NCBI RefSeq assembly: GCF_002160755.1
Contig: NZ_NFLE01000025.1
Location: forward strand, 1 to 59,687
DNA from: Lachnoclostridium sp. An14
Lineage (GTDB): Bacteria; Bacillota; Clostridia; Lachnospirales; Lachnospiraceae
Length of the DNA: 59,687 bases
Reading direction: 5' to 3'
The position numbers and the translations under genes are program-made. The notes below the pieces were generated by a model that had not been told where the DNA came from, did no database searches, and was given only the letters and a program-made list of their open reading frames with translations. Of the stretch, positions 35,259 through 43,425 are shown piece after piece; the stretch's first letter is position 1; each line of letters opens with the position of its first letter.

Positions 35259-36853
35259 TTCTGACCTTCCTTTCTGGCCTCACGCTCCGCCCTGTATTTC
35301 CGGCAGGTTTCCACAAAGGTTTCCGGAATCCGCGGATTGGACGGATAGTATAAATGGGGGAACCCGGCGAGGACATTGTTCTTTTTCTCCATGCAGGGCC
35401 ACTGTCTTCCCCCGGCGGGCTTGACCGCCAGGCAGAGGCTGCCGTTTTCCGTGCAGTCCCAGTAGTGGAACTCATGGCCCCGCACCGGCCCCTCCGGCAG
35501 GCCCCTTAACTCCAGATAGCCAAACCGGGTGAGACGGCCTGCGTTTTTGCTGTTTCCTTTTAAAAATCCGGCCATGGCGTGGAAACGGCCGTCCGTTCCC
35601 TCCAGTCCCTCCTTCAGATACAGGAACCCGCCGCACTCCGCCAACACGGGGAGTCCGTCCATGGCGGACATTCGGATATTCTCCCGCATGGAGCGGTTCC
35701 CCTCCAGCTCCGCCCCGTAAAGCTCCGGATAGCCGCCCCCCAAAAGCAGGCCGCAGACGCCCTCCGGCAGGGCCTCGTCCTTTAATGGGCTGAATTCCAC
35801 CAGTCTGGCCCCGTACTGTTCTAACAGGCGAAGGTTTTCTTCGTAGTAGAAACAGAAGGCGCGGTCGCGGGCGACGGCGATGGGGACGGGAGTGGGTGAA
35901 GGGCTGGGATGCAGCTCGATGGAGGATGTGCAGGGCTGGGAGGTGAAATGTACGCTTGCAGCGGACATTTTTTTACCAGCGGCAAGCGTTCCGCCTGTGG
36001 CAGCCGTTTCTCCCATGGCTGTCATTTCACCAGCAGCCGCCGTTTCTCCCGCAACGGCCGTTCCGTCCACGGCAATCGTTTCACCGGCGGCAACCATTCC
36101 GCCCGCGGCAAGCGTCTCACCGGCGGCGGCCGTTCCGCCCATCCCAGGACTTCTCCGCCCCCCGATCTCCCCGCAGCCTTCCGCCAATTCCAGCAGCCGC
36201 TCCACGTCCAGATGGCGCTCCATCTCCTCCGCCAGCCGATAGAGGCCTCCCTCCAGCCGTTCCACCTCCTCCGGCATCACCAGGCCCAGGTGGCGGCTTT
36301 CCAGCTGAAGATCCTTTAACTCCGGCAGGCAGCCTAAAAAGGCCACCCCCAGCTCCTCCAGGGGCCCCCGCAGCCGTTCCGCCATCATAGGGCTGGTGCG
36401 GTTGGCCACTACCGCCGCGATGCGGCTGTCCTTCCGAAACTGGGCAAACCCTTGCACCAGGGCCGCCAGGGAAAGGCCGGCTCCTTTTCCGTTTACCACC
36501 AGGATGGCGGGGGTTTCCGTGATGGCGGCGATGTGGTAGGCGCTGGCCTGGGTCTTATCTCCCCCCAGGCCGTCGTAATACCCCATCACCCCCTCGATCA
36601 CCGTCATCTCCACCCCGGCCGTCTCCTCCGCCACCCGGGCCCGGATCTGCTCCGGCGTGGAAAAATAGGAGTCCAGGTTTCCGCTTTGTACGCCCAGCAC
36701 GGACTTATGGAACATGGGGTCAATGTAGTCCGGGCCGCATTTATAGGAACGGCAGGAGATCCCCCGTTTCCGCAGCAGGGCCAACAGCCCGCAGGTAAAC
36801 AGGGTTTTTCCGCTGCCGCTTCCCGGCGCGCCGATCAGGATTCTTCCGCCCAT
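35255..36853 (-). CDS. cbiA: Cobyrinate a,c-diamide synthase with a repeat-containing linker
   Basis: CbiA amidates cobyrinic acid using glutamine and ATP. The N-terminal kinase-like domain (about 1-190) has the P-loop GAPGSGSGKT and the CGPDYIDPM motif. The C-terminal glutaminase-like domain begins near residue 340 (FCFYYEENLRLLEQYGA) and has the catalytic Cys in VLAECGGFLYL. Between them, residues about 238-291 are nine repeats of a six-residue unit (G-[GE]-[TM]-x-A-x), so the 532-residue chain is longer than the usual 450-460. The ATG at 36853 is behind GGGAGG and lies 19 bases inside the end of cbiT. An earlier in-frame codon at 36988 is not used. Confidence 0.85.
   Translation of the reverse strand: MGGRILIGAPGSGSGKTLFTCGLLALLRKRGISCRSYKCGPDYIDPMFHKSVLGVQSGNLDSYFSTPEQIRARVAEETAGVEMTVIEGVMGYYDGLGGDKTQASAYHIAAITETPAILVVNGKGAGLSLAALVQGFAQFRKDSRIAAVVANRTSPMMAERLRGPLEELGVAFLGCLPELKDLQLESRHLGLVMPEEVERLEGGLYRLAEEMERHLDVERLLELAEGCGEIGGRRSPGMGGTAAAGETLAAGGMVAAGETIAVDGTAVAGETAAAGEMTAMGETAATGGTLAAGKKMSAASVHFTSQPCTSSIELHPSPSPTPVPIAVARDRAFCFYYEENLRLLEQYGARLVEFSPLKDEALPEGVCGLLLGGGYPELYGAELEGNRSMRENIRMSAMDGLPVLAECGGFLYLKEGLEGTDGRFHAMAGFLKGNSKNAGRLTRFGYLELRGLPEGPVRGHEFHYWDCTENGSLCLAVKPAGGRQWPCMEKKNNVLAGFPHLYYPSNPRIPETFVETCRKYRAEREARKEGQK
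35979..36140. repeat. Nine 18-base tandem repeats inside cbiA
   Basis: Nine units of 18 bases run back to back from 35979-35996 to 36123-36140, each with a core like GCGGCAAGCGTTCCGCC. The period equals six codons, so changes in copy number keep the frame. Drift between units is about 25-40%. They code the low-complexity linker between the two CbiA domains. Confidence 0.85.
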
Positions 36854-37413
36854 GGGCTCTCCTCCCCTCCAAATGACAGAATGTATACCGGGTTCTGGCC
36901 CTCCATCAGGTGGTATCCCGCCGCCAGCCGCCCTCTGGCGGTCTGCACCGACGAGATTTCCGCCTGGATGGAACGACGGTTCAGCCATGCGGTGATCTCC
37001 GCCAGGCTTTCTAAGGCGATCACGTTGATCACCACCCGCAGGGCGGGATTTTTCTCAAGCAGCCGGTCCAGGATCTCTCCCATCCGCCCGGCCGTCCCCC
37101 CTAAAAAGGCGTGGGTGGGGATGGGCAGGCTAGCGAAGGCCTCAGGCGCCGTTCCCTCCACCACGGTGACGTTTCCAGCGTGAAATTTCTCCCGGTTCCG
37201 GGAAATCAGCTCCGCCGCCTCCGGTTTTCTCTCCACGGCGAACACCTGGCAGCCGGGAATGGAGAGGGCCGCCTCGATGGAGACGGAACCCGTCCCCGCG
37301 CCCACGTCGTACAGCACTGCCCCCGGTTTTAGCTCCAGCCGGGACAGGGAAATGGCCCGCACCTCGCTCTTTGTCATGGGGACTCTGCCCCGGATAAACC
37401 ACTCGTCTCTCAA
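36835..37413 (-). CDS. cbiT: Cobalt-precorrin-6B (C15)-methyltransferase (decarboxylating)
   Basis: CbiT methylates and decarboxylates the ring side chain at C12/C15 in partnership with CbiE, which here is fused to CbiJ upstream. The 192-residue protein has the SAM motif LYDVGAGTGSVSIEAAL (about residues 34-50). It starts at TTG (37413), with GGAGGAG six bases upstream; the start overlaps the cbiJ-cbiE stop codon by four bases. Confidence 0.88.
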   Translation of the reverse strand: MRDEWFIRGRVPMTKSEVRAISLSRLELKPGAVLYDVGAGTGSVSIEAALSIPGCQVFAVERKPEAAELISRNREKFHAGNVTVVEGTAPEAFASLPIPTHAFLGGTAGRMGEILDRLLEKNPALRVVINVIALESLAEITAWLNRRSIQAEISSVQTARGRLAAGYHLMEGQNPVYILSFGGEESPWAEES

Positions 37414-39032
37414 CGTCTCTCCTCCTTCCGGCTGTCATCGGCCTCAATCCACATCACCGCCAGGGACGCGAACCGCTCCCCGGCCAATTCCTCCGGCCGG
37501 CCGGTGACAATCCGTTCTTCCGGACTTCCCAGGTTCTCTCCCACGGACACGGACACCGGCAGTCCCGCTAACTCCCCGCACACCGTTTCCGCCCGGCAGG
37601 CGCCGCCGGTGAGCACAAACACTTTGGTGTGGCGCTCCGCCAGGGCCCGCACGTCCTGTTCCCGGCCGTGGCGGCTGGCGATGACAGCGTCCTCCCAGCT
37701 TTTCCCCAGGGCCGCGGCCATGGCGGAGAGGGAGGAAATCCCCGGCAGAATCCGAAGGCTCCAGCCTTCCGTTTCCAAGCGTCCCGCAAACCCGGCGGCG
37801 CCGCTGTAAAATCCCGTGTCCCCGGACATCAGCACCACGGCGCTCTCACAGTCCGGGTGGGCTCTCAGCCAGGAAAACACCGGATCCGGCAGGTATTCCG
37901 CCACGCTGGGATAGCGGGGGGAGTTTGCCGCCCTGAGCTCCTCCGCCAGTTTCACCATGCGGGGGGCTCCAAACACCACCTGGCACTCCCTGACGGCCTT
38001 TATGGCCTCCTGGGTCATGGTTTCCGCCGTCCCCATCCCGGCTCCCGCCAGGATCAGGACGCGGCGGGGAAGGTTTGCAGGTTTCTCCCCGGACATTCTG
38101 GCCTGACAGCGTTCCGGGCCATCCTGGGAGGAAAGCCCTTTTGAGGCATTTTCCCCTTTTCCCTGATCCCCAGACAGCTCCAAATCCCTTTCCCATCCTT
38201 TTAAATCCGCAGACGGCTCCGGCAGCCTTTCCGCTCCTTCCGAATCCATTTCCCACCCTTTCAACTCCGCGAACGGCTCCAGAGCTGCCTCTGCCTCCTC
38301 CAGGCTGACGCCCTCCTCCTGTTTTGGCCGTCCCACAACGATCACTCCGGCGCCCGCTGCCGCGGCCGCCTCCAGCTTTTCCTCAAAGCCTCCGGCGTTT
38401 CCCGCCTCCTTCGTCACCAGCCAGGCGGCCCCGGCCCGGCGGATCATGGCGGCGTTCATCTCCACGGAAAAGGGGCCCTGCATGGCGAAAATATGGCTCC
38501 CCGGAAATCCCAAGGCCTCGCAGGCCGCCAGCACAGAGGAGGACGGCAGCACCCGGGCAAACACCCGCTCCTTAAAATCCGCCAGAGCCGTAAACTCCCC
38601 CAGCTCCTTGCTGCCGGTGACTGCCAGGATGTTGCCGGGAAGATGGGCCAGCAGGGAAACCGCCTCTCTCACCGTTCCCACGGTTTTTACCGTCCCCGGC
38701 AGATGTTCGTTTCCACCGGTACTGTCCCGCAGCACGCGGATCCGGGGCAGGCCCAGGGTTTCGCAGGCCTGCCGGATATGCTCCGTCACCACGGCGGCGT
38801 AAGGGTGGGTGGCGTCCAGCACCAGGGCCGGATTCCGTTCCCCGATCCAGGTTTCCATTTCCTCCCGGCCCATAGCCCCGGTGTGAATCTCCAGCCAGGG
38901 ACTGTCCGGCAGCAGGCTCGCCCCGTACTCCGTGGCCACGCTCACCGCCGCCCGGATCCGGCAGCGGGCGCAGAATTCCGCCAGTTTCCTTCCCTCGCTG
39001 GTTCCTCCGAATATGATGACCAATTTCTTCAC
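37410..39032 (-). CDS. CbiJ-CbiE fusion: cobalt-precorrin-6A reductase and C5-methyltransferase
   Basis: Residues 1-250 are CbiJ (FGGTSEGRKLAEFC at the start; SFTATHPYAAVV-like DATHPYAAVVTEHI near 90), which reduces cobalt-precorrin-6A. Residues about 325-535 are CbiE (ILAGAGMG, VVLMSGDTGFYSGAAGFA, GISSLSAMAAALG), which methylates C5. The linker holds two 20-residue repeats encoded by a 60-base tandem duplication. The chain is 540 residues. GTG at 39032 is the start (GGAGGAG upstream); the frame is open to 39419 but that part only reads through cbiG. It overlaps cbiG by four bases. Confidence 0.87.
   Translation of the reverse strand: MKKLVIIFGGTSEGRKLAEFCARCRIRAAVSVATEYGASLLPDSPWLEIHTGAMGREEMETWIGERNPALVLDATHPYAAVVTEHIRQACETLGLPRIRVLRDSTGGNEHLPGTVKTVGTVREAVSLLAHLPGNILAVTGSKELGEFTALADFKERVFARVLPSSSVLAACEALGFPGSHIFAMQGPFSVEMNAAMIRRAGAAWLVTKEAGNAGGFEEKLEAAAAAGAGVIVVGRPKQEEGVSLEEAEAALEPFAELKGWEMDSEGAERLPEPSADLKGWERDLELSGDQGKGENASKGLSSQDGPERCQARMSGEKPANLPRRVLILAGAGMGTAETMTQEAIKAVRECQVVFGAPRMVKLAEELRAANSPRYPSVAEYLPDPVFSWLRAHPDCESAVVLMSGDTGFYSGAAGFAGRLETEGWSLRILPGISSLSAMAAALGKSWEDAVIASRHGREQDVRALAERHTKVFVLTGGACRAETVCGELAGLPVSVSVGENLGSPEERIVTGRPEELAGERFASLAVMWIEADDSRKEERR
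38161..38280. repeat. 60-base tandem duplication in the CbiJ-CbiE linker
   Basis: Positions 38161-38220 and 38221-38280 align without gaps and share the 3' part almost exactly (TTCCCA, then CCTTT, CCGC and CGGCTCC). They give two copies of EPxAxLKGWExD in the protein. Confidence 0.75.
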
Positions 39033-40138
39033 CTGTCTCCTCCCATCTCGATCCGAACCTCCTCCACGGCTATGGCGGCAGTCACCCCGTTTCCCGCCCG
39101 CTTGCGGAGCAGAAAACCTCCAAAGGCGCCCCGTTTCAGCGTTTCCGCCATGGCCGCCCGCTCGCAGACGCAGTCCACATCCGTGATTTTTTTCACAAAC
39201 TCCGAGGCGGAAAAGGGGCCGGGCAGCCCGTTTAGCTGTTCCGGGGAAAAGGTGACAAAGGGAAGTTTCCATTCCTCTGCCAGCCGGATCAGCCCCTCCT
39301 CGTCCCCTTTCCGGTCCACGCTGGCGATGGCGCGAAGGGCGCGCCGGTCCAGACTGACAGCCTCCAAAGCCGCCAGAGCCGCCTCTCTCAGGGCCTCCAG
39401 GGAAATTCCTCTGCGGCACCCCATTCCCAGCACCGCCGCCTTGGGGATCAGCCGCAGCACTCCCGGCTCCTCCCGGTTGGAAAATGTGATGTGCGCCTGA
39501 GGGGCAGAGAAGGCGGCCTGGTTTTCCTCTCCTCCGCGGCCATCTTCCCTTTCCCGCCGGCTCTCCTCCAGCCGCACCTCCGCCGGCACCGCTCCGTCCA
39601 CGGGAAAATCGCTGAAAACCGTCACCGGTTTCCCTGCCAGCACCGCGGCGGAAATTTCTTTTGCCAGCTCCCGGCTGCTGATGGCGCAGCGGTTGCGGGC
39701 CGCCAGCTCGTCCACGGCGAATTTGCCGTTTACGTCTGTGGCGGTGGTGATCACCGCCGTAGCCCCCAGCTCCTTTGCCAGCGTCCTGGCCAGCCGGTTG
39801 GCGCCGCCCACGTGGCCGGACAGGAGAGGGATCACAAAGGTTCCGCCCTCGTCCAGCACCAGCACCGCCGGATCCTGGAACTTGTCTGCCGCCCAGGGGG
39901 CCACCGCCCGCACGGCGATGCCGCAGGCCCCCACAAACAGGATGGCGTCACAGTCCCGGAACCGTTTCCCGCACCACTCCATCACCGGCTCCGCAAGCAG
40001 GCGGTTTCCCGGCATTTCCCGGCAAAATTTTTCCTGCGCGTAGCTCTCGCAGCAATGCCCCTGCTCCCGCAGCACCGACGCCGCCCGCAGGCCCAGGCGG
40101 TTTCCCCGCTCTGTAAAGCTGACCACAGCGATGTTCAC
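39029..40138 (-). CDS. cbiG: Cobalt-precorrin-5A hydrolase
   Basis: CbiG opens the delta-lactone of cobalt-precorrin-5A and releases acetaldehyde. The 369-residue protein has the N-terminal domain with GACGIAVRAVAPWAADKFQDPAVLVLDEGG and HVGGANRLARTLAKELG, and the C-terminal CbiG domain with LGMGCRRGISLEALREA. A variable linker lies between (about residues 195-225). It overlaps cbiD upstream and the cbiJE gene downstream by four bases each. Confidence 0.9.
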   Translation of the reverse strand: MNIAVVSFTERGNRLGLRAASVLREQGHCCESYAQEKFCREMPGNRLLAEPVMEWCGKRFRDCDAILFVGACGIAVRAVAPWAADKFQDPAVLVLDEGGTFVIPLLSGHVGGANRLARTLAKELGATAVITTATDVNGKFAVDELAARNRCAISSRELAKEISAAVLAGKPVTVFSDFPVDGAVPAEVRLEESRREREDGRGGEENQAAFSAPQAHITFSNREEPGVLRLIPKAAVLGMGCRRGISLEALREAALAALEAVSLDRRALRAIASVDRKGDEEGLIRLAEEWKLPFVTFSPEQLNGLPGPFSASEFVKKITDVDCVCERAAMAETLKRGAFGGFLLRKRAGNGVTAAIAVEEVRIEMGGDR

Positions 40139-41328
40139 GGCCTACACCTCCCATCCTCCTGTTTCTCCAGCCGCTCCCGCAAAAATGTTTCCCGGTCCGC
40201 GGCCTTCTCCTTCCAGACCTGGCCGAACACTCCCAGGCCGTTAGAAAACATCACAATGTCCATATCCAGCCGCCCGTCCGTCCAATCCAGGATCTGCTGC
40301 CGCAGCCGCCTGGCGGCATAGGAGCCCGCCTGGCGGCGCAGTCCCCGTTTTTCCAGCTCCTCCATGGCCTCCTCCGTGGTGTTGGCACCCAGGATGGTTT
40401 CCCGAAGGCCCTTGTCCCCGGCTGCCTGGGGCGCCGCGGCCGCCGTGCACTGCCACAGGATCTCCATCCGCCGGTCGCCGTAGCGGGAATGGGTGTTTTC
40501 CACGCCCCCGGCCGCCTTGATGAGCTTTCCCACGTGGCCCACGAACAGGCCCCGCCGGAATCCCTCTTTTGCCAGGCAGTCCATGGTTTCCCGGATGAAA
40601 TTGCTGCATTTGACCCCGTGCTCCAGGGAAATGCCCAGGTGCTCCCGCAGATACGTTTCCCCGTAGTTGCCGGGGGTGATCACCAGGTAGGAACGTCCCT
40701 CCACCGCCTTCATGTGGATTTCCAGGCGGATGGTGGCCACCAGGGCCGCCTCGCTCATAGGCTCCACGATGCCGGTGGTGCCGAGGACCGACAGGCCCCC
40801 CACAATGCCGAGCTTGGGATTAAAGGTTTTTTCCGCCAGCTCCCGGCCCTCCGGGATTTCCACCGTCACCAGAAGATCCTCGGAAATGTTCCACATGGAG
40901 CGGGCTTCCTCCACCGCCTCCCAGATCATTTCCCTGGGGACCGGGTTGATGGCCGCCTTTCCCACGGAACAGGAAAGGCCGGGTTTTGTCACCCGTCCCA
41001 CTCCCAGGCCGCCGTCTATGTAAATGCCGGGATGTTCCCCGGAAACGTACCACTGGGGAGCTGCCGGCCCGTTCACCGGCTTTACCGCGGCGCAGATCAT
41101 GGTTCCGTGGGTCACGTCCGGGTCGTCCCCGGCGTCCTTTTTCACCCCAAAGCGGATCCCCTCCTCCGTCTCCCCCAGATACTCCACCGCCAGGCAGGCC
41201 ACCGTCCCCTTCCTGGTGCGCACCTGGGAGGTCTTTAACACCTCTCCCCCGCCGAGCATCCAGGCCGCCGCCCTGGCCGCGGCAGCTGCGCAGGTTCCCG
41301 TGGTGTAGCCGCTCCGCAGCTCTTTCAT
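40135..41328 (-). CDS. cbiD: Cobalt-precorrin-5B (C1)-methyltransferase
   Basis: CbiD methylates C1 of the ring. The 397-residue protein starts with the family motif LRSGYTTGTCAAAAARAA and contains GGLGVGRVTKPGL and GTTGIVEPMSEAAL. Three in-frame starts compete. The ATG at 41328 is chosen because AAGGAGG lies eight bases upstream; ATG 41334 is too close to it and the codon at 41358 falls at the likely transcription start. It is the first gene of the cobalamin operon. Early-ring genes (cbiK, cbiL, cbiF, cbiH, cbiC) and cbiP are not in this window. Confidence 0.92.
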   Translation of the reverse strand: MKELRSGYTTGTCAAAAARAAAWMLGGGEVLKTSQVRTRKGTVACLAVEYLGETEEGIRFGVKKDAGDDPDVTHGTMICAAVKPVNGPAAPQWYVSGEHPGIYIDGGLGVGRVTKPGLSCSVGKAAINPVPREMIWEAVEEARSMWNISEDLLVTVEIPEGRELAEKTFNPKLGIVGGLSVLGTTGIVEPMSEAALVATIRLEIHMKAVEGRSYLVITPGNYGETYLREHLGISLEHGVKCSNFIRETMDCLAKEGFRRGLFVGHVGKLIKAAGGVENTHSRYGDRRMEILWQCTAAAAPQAAGDKGLRETILGANTTEEAMEELEKRGLRRQAGSYAARRLRQQILDWTDGRLDMDIVMFSNGLGVFGQVWKEKAADRETFLRERLEKQEDGRCRP

Positions 41329-41366
41329 GGACATTTCCTCCTTCCGGCATTTTTTCACTGCCTCCC

Positions 41367-41395
41367 ATTATAGGTGATTTTGGGCGTTCTTGCAA
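41367..41395 (-). promoter_or_regulatory. Promoter of the cobalamin operon
   Basis: On the minus strand TTGCAA (41395-41390) and TATAAT (41372-41367) are exactly 17 bases apart. Transcription would start near 41360, leaving a leader of about 30 bases before cbiD, which rules out a cobalamin riboswitch in that transcript. Confidence 0.7.
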
Positions 41396-41524
41396 TCGGT
41401 TGTTTCCGGGGCGGAACTATGCCTCTGCATGGCCAACCGTTTTCCAACCCATGGATTTTTAGGGACTGATATGATAAAATACAGCCATACAGAAACAAGC
41501 AGATTGGAATTTCGGGAGGTCGTT

Positions 41525-42223
41525 ATGAACCGCAGGATTTTTTCTATTGGAACCATTTTCAGCATGGCCCTCTGCCTTTCCGGGTGTCAAACACAGGAAT
41601 CCGTCCCTACAGCAGCGCAAATGAGCGAAACAGAACCGGCGAAGGCGCCATCGGAGCCATATGACTACTATGAAAAATTGATCGCCGCCGCGGGAGAATG
41701 CGCCGTGAAAAATAATGGGGAAAAACCGGAGGGCTATGATTTCAGCAGTGTGATCTACATGAAAAAAGACTGGGATTATGGCACATTGGGGTATCTGATC
41801 AGAGATATGGACGGAAATGGAACGGACGAGCTGATTTTCGGCGGGAACGCGGATGAATCTGGTTCCTGGTATGACAGCATCATCTACGACGTATACACGA
41901 TTTCTGACGGGGAACTGGTTCATGTATTGGACGGTTGGGAACGAAACCGGTATTTCCTCTGTGAAAACGGAATGATCGCCAATGAGGGGGCAAGCAGCGC
42001 CTTTGACGGCAGCTATTCTTATTTTACATTCCAGGGAGACCGCCTTTCTCTCATGGAATCTGTCACGTGGAAATATGAAGGGGACGATGGCAGCTGTGTT
42101 TATTACTATACGACAGAGTCCGAACCGGACACGGAAAACGCGGAAATCATCAGCGCGGAACAGGCCGATGCCGTGATAGAAAAATACGTTTATGAGCGGA
42201 TTCCATTTATTCCCTTTGCGTAA
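41525..42223 (+). CDS. Putative lipoprotein with a Ca2+-loop-like motif
   Basis: A 232-residue secreted lipoprotein: signal, then lipobox CLSGC with Cys21. The mature part contains RDMDGNGTDELIFGG, an EF-hand or FG-GAP-like loop (DxDGNG) often seen in cell-surface proteins that describe stored values or bind Ca2+. GGGAGG precedes the ATG at 41525; a longer frame from 41390 has no such site. Function unknown. It is transcribed away from the cobalamin operon. Confidence 0.72.
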   Translation: MNRRIFSIGTIFSMALCLSGCQTQESVPTAAQMSETEPAKAPSEPYDYYEKLIAAAGECAVKNNGEKPEGYDFSSVIYMKKDWDYGTLGYLIRDMDGNGTDELIFGGNADESGSWYDSIIYDVYTISDGELVHVLDGWERNRYFLCENGMIANEGASSAFDGSYSYFTFQGDRLSLMESVTWKYEGDDGSCVYYYTTESEPDTENAEIISAEQADAVIEKYVYERIPFIPFA

Positions 42224-42244
42224 AATGCGCACGGCGGCGGGACG

Positions 42245-42321
42245 GGCGGACGCCGCTGCCGCCGTATGTGCGGAAACAGCTCCTGCCCCTCTGCGGGCTG
42301 CCGCGGCGTCCGCCGCCCTTT
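42245..42321 (+). terminator. Terminator after the lipoprotein gene
   Basis: GGCGGACGCCGC (42245-42256) pairs perfectly with GCGGCGTCCGCC (42303-42314), followed by GCCC and six T. The enclosed 46 bases can form further hairpins. The gene-free stretch 42224-42745 holds this terminator, the stacked hairpin element and the toxin-antitoxin promoter. Confidence 0.8.
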
Positions 42322-42350
42322 TTTCTCTGTATAGCCAAAAACTTCCATTT

Positions 42351-42569
42351 ATTCCATAGTTTTTACTGTTTATCCGTAAAAACTTTTTTATTTAACAAGA
42401 AACTGCGTTTCCTGTTAAGATGTTGGGGTCAAAAGGTATTTTGACCCCTTTGATACCGGATTGCTCCGCAAGGAGGCACACTCCGCGCAAAGGAATGTGG
42501 CTGCTGACGCAGCCGCGCTTCGACGCGAGTGTGCGCCAAGCGCACACTTTTTATATTTCATAGTTTTTA
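42351..42569 (+). ncRNA. Stacked hairpin element with attenuator-like pairing between short direct repeats
   Basis: Direct repeats ATTCCATAGTTTTTA (42351-42365) and ATTTCATAGTTTTTA (42555-42569) bracket a row of hairpins: GTTTTTAC/GTAAAAAC followed by six T (42359-42389), TAACAxGAAAC/GTTTCxTGTTA (42393-42417), GGGGTCAAAA/TTTTGACCCC (42425-42448) and AGTGTGCGC/GCGCACACT followed by five T (42528-42553). The strand GAGTGTGC (42527-42534) can instead pair with GCACACTC (42476-42483), so the last hairpin and an upstream helix exclude each other. No coding frame is convincing here. It may be an RNA element, a small mobile repeat, or both. Confidence 0.5.
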
Positions 42570-42683
42570 TGGATTGTCTTATAAAAGTATAAAATATCAG
42601 AATCTCTTTTAACGACCCAGGCATTATTTTCCTCTAAATCGTTCGATTTCATCTTTATTAATATTATATTTCGCACGATTTCA

Positions 42684-42712
42684 TTGATTTCATCTTTGAA
42701 ATCACATATAAT
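42684..42712 (+). promoter_or_regulatory. Promoter and operator of the Phd-PIN pair
   Basis: TTGATT (42684-42689) and TATAAT (42707-42712) are 17 bases apart. Inside lies the dyad GATTTCA-TCTT-TGAAATC (42686-42703), a likely binding site for the antitoxin. The half-site GATTTCATCTTT recurs about 40 bases upstream. Confidence 0.7.
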
Positions 42713-42745
42713 AAAGGTAACAGCAAATGAAAGGAGGCATCCGCC

Positions 42746-42973
42746 ATGATTATTACTGCTACCGAATTTAAAACAAATTTCGGCAAATACCTCGACATGG
42801 TTGCCAAAGAGGATATTTTTATTACGCGCAACGGCAAAACCATCGCAAAGATTGTCAATCCACAGATTTCTGCCGTGGATTCCCTCCGCGGGATGCTGAA
42901 AGACATTCCCTCCGACGTTGATCTTGATTCTTTACGAGAGGAGCGAATTTCCAAATATGAAAATCATGTGTGA
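42746..42973 (+). CDS. Phd/YefM-family antitoxin
   Basis: A 75-residue protein with the Phd/YefM fold signature at the start: ITATEFKTNFGKYLDMVAKEDIFITRNGKTIAKIV. Members of the family bind their own promoter through the N-terminal half and cover the toxin with the C-terminal half. AAGGAGG precedes the ATG. The toxin gene starts 17 bases before this stop codon, so the two are coupled. Low GC relative to neighbours. Confidence 0.82.
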   Translation: MIITATEFKTNFGKYLDMVAKEDIFITRNGKTIAKIVNPQISAVDSLRGMLKDIPSDVDLDSLREERISKYENHV

Positions 42974-43370
42974 TACCAATGTGATCCTGGATGTCCTGCT
43001 GGAACGGGAACCGTTTGTGGAAGATTCCTGCAAACTCTTGCGTTTATGCGAAGAACACAGGGTTGACGGATTTGTTTCAGCCTCCTCCGTAACCGACATT
43101 TTCTATCTAGTCAGGAAACATACTCACAGCATCGACCTTGCCTATAAAGCAGTCGGAAAACTGCTGGAAATTGTGAAAGTGTGCAGCGTTACCAATGACG
43201 ATGTGCTCACTGCCTTCCAACGAAGGGCAAAGGACTTTGAGGACTGTCTTGTAGCCACCTGCGCCAAATCCATCCACTGTGAATCCATCATTACCCGCAA
43301 CAAAAAAGATTTTGAAGAATTTGGCATTCTTTTACTCACTCCCACTGAGTTTCTGCAACAGTTTTCATGA
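42957..43370 (+). CDS. PIN-domain ribonuclease toxin
   Basis: The 137-residue protein has the acidic residues of PIN nucleases: Asp6 in MCDTNVILDVLLEREPF, a Glu/Asp pair in the middle, and Asp residues of DFEDCLVATCAKS. VapC-type enzymes cut tRNA or rRNA when freed from antitoxin. The ATG at 42957 overlaps the antitoxin gene by 17 bases. Pairing of a PIN toxin with a Phd-type rather than VapB-type antitoxin occurs in other bacteria. Confidence 0.82.
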   Translation: MKIMCDTNVILDVLLEREPFVEDSCKLLRLCEEHRVDGFVSASSVTDIFYLVRKHTHSIDLAYKAVGKLLEIVKVCSVTNDDVLTAFQRRAKDFEDCLVATCAKSIHCESIITRNKKDFEEFGILLLTPTEFLQQFS

Positions 43371-43425
43371 CCGGCACACTCCCGTCAGAGGCGTTTCCGC
43401 CCTAGGGAACGCTGTTTCCCACGAC

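Noticed and set aside
37410-39419. A 669-codon version of the CbiJ-CbiE gene
   Set aside because: The first 129 codons are a shadow of cbiG; the GTG at 39032 has a strong ribosome-binding site and a normal CbiJ start.
41329-41460. Cobalamin riboswitch upstream of cbiD
   Set aside because: No B12-box-like sequence, and the promoter leaves a leader of only about 30 bases.
41459-42232. A 257-codon frame opposite the lipoprotein gene
   Set aside because: The plus-strand protein has a clear signal peptide and motif; the minus-strand frame has no ribosome-binding site and no recognisable feature.
42415-42624. A 69-codon frame in the hairpin element
   Set aside because: It consists of the hairpin arms and shows no coding character or start signal.
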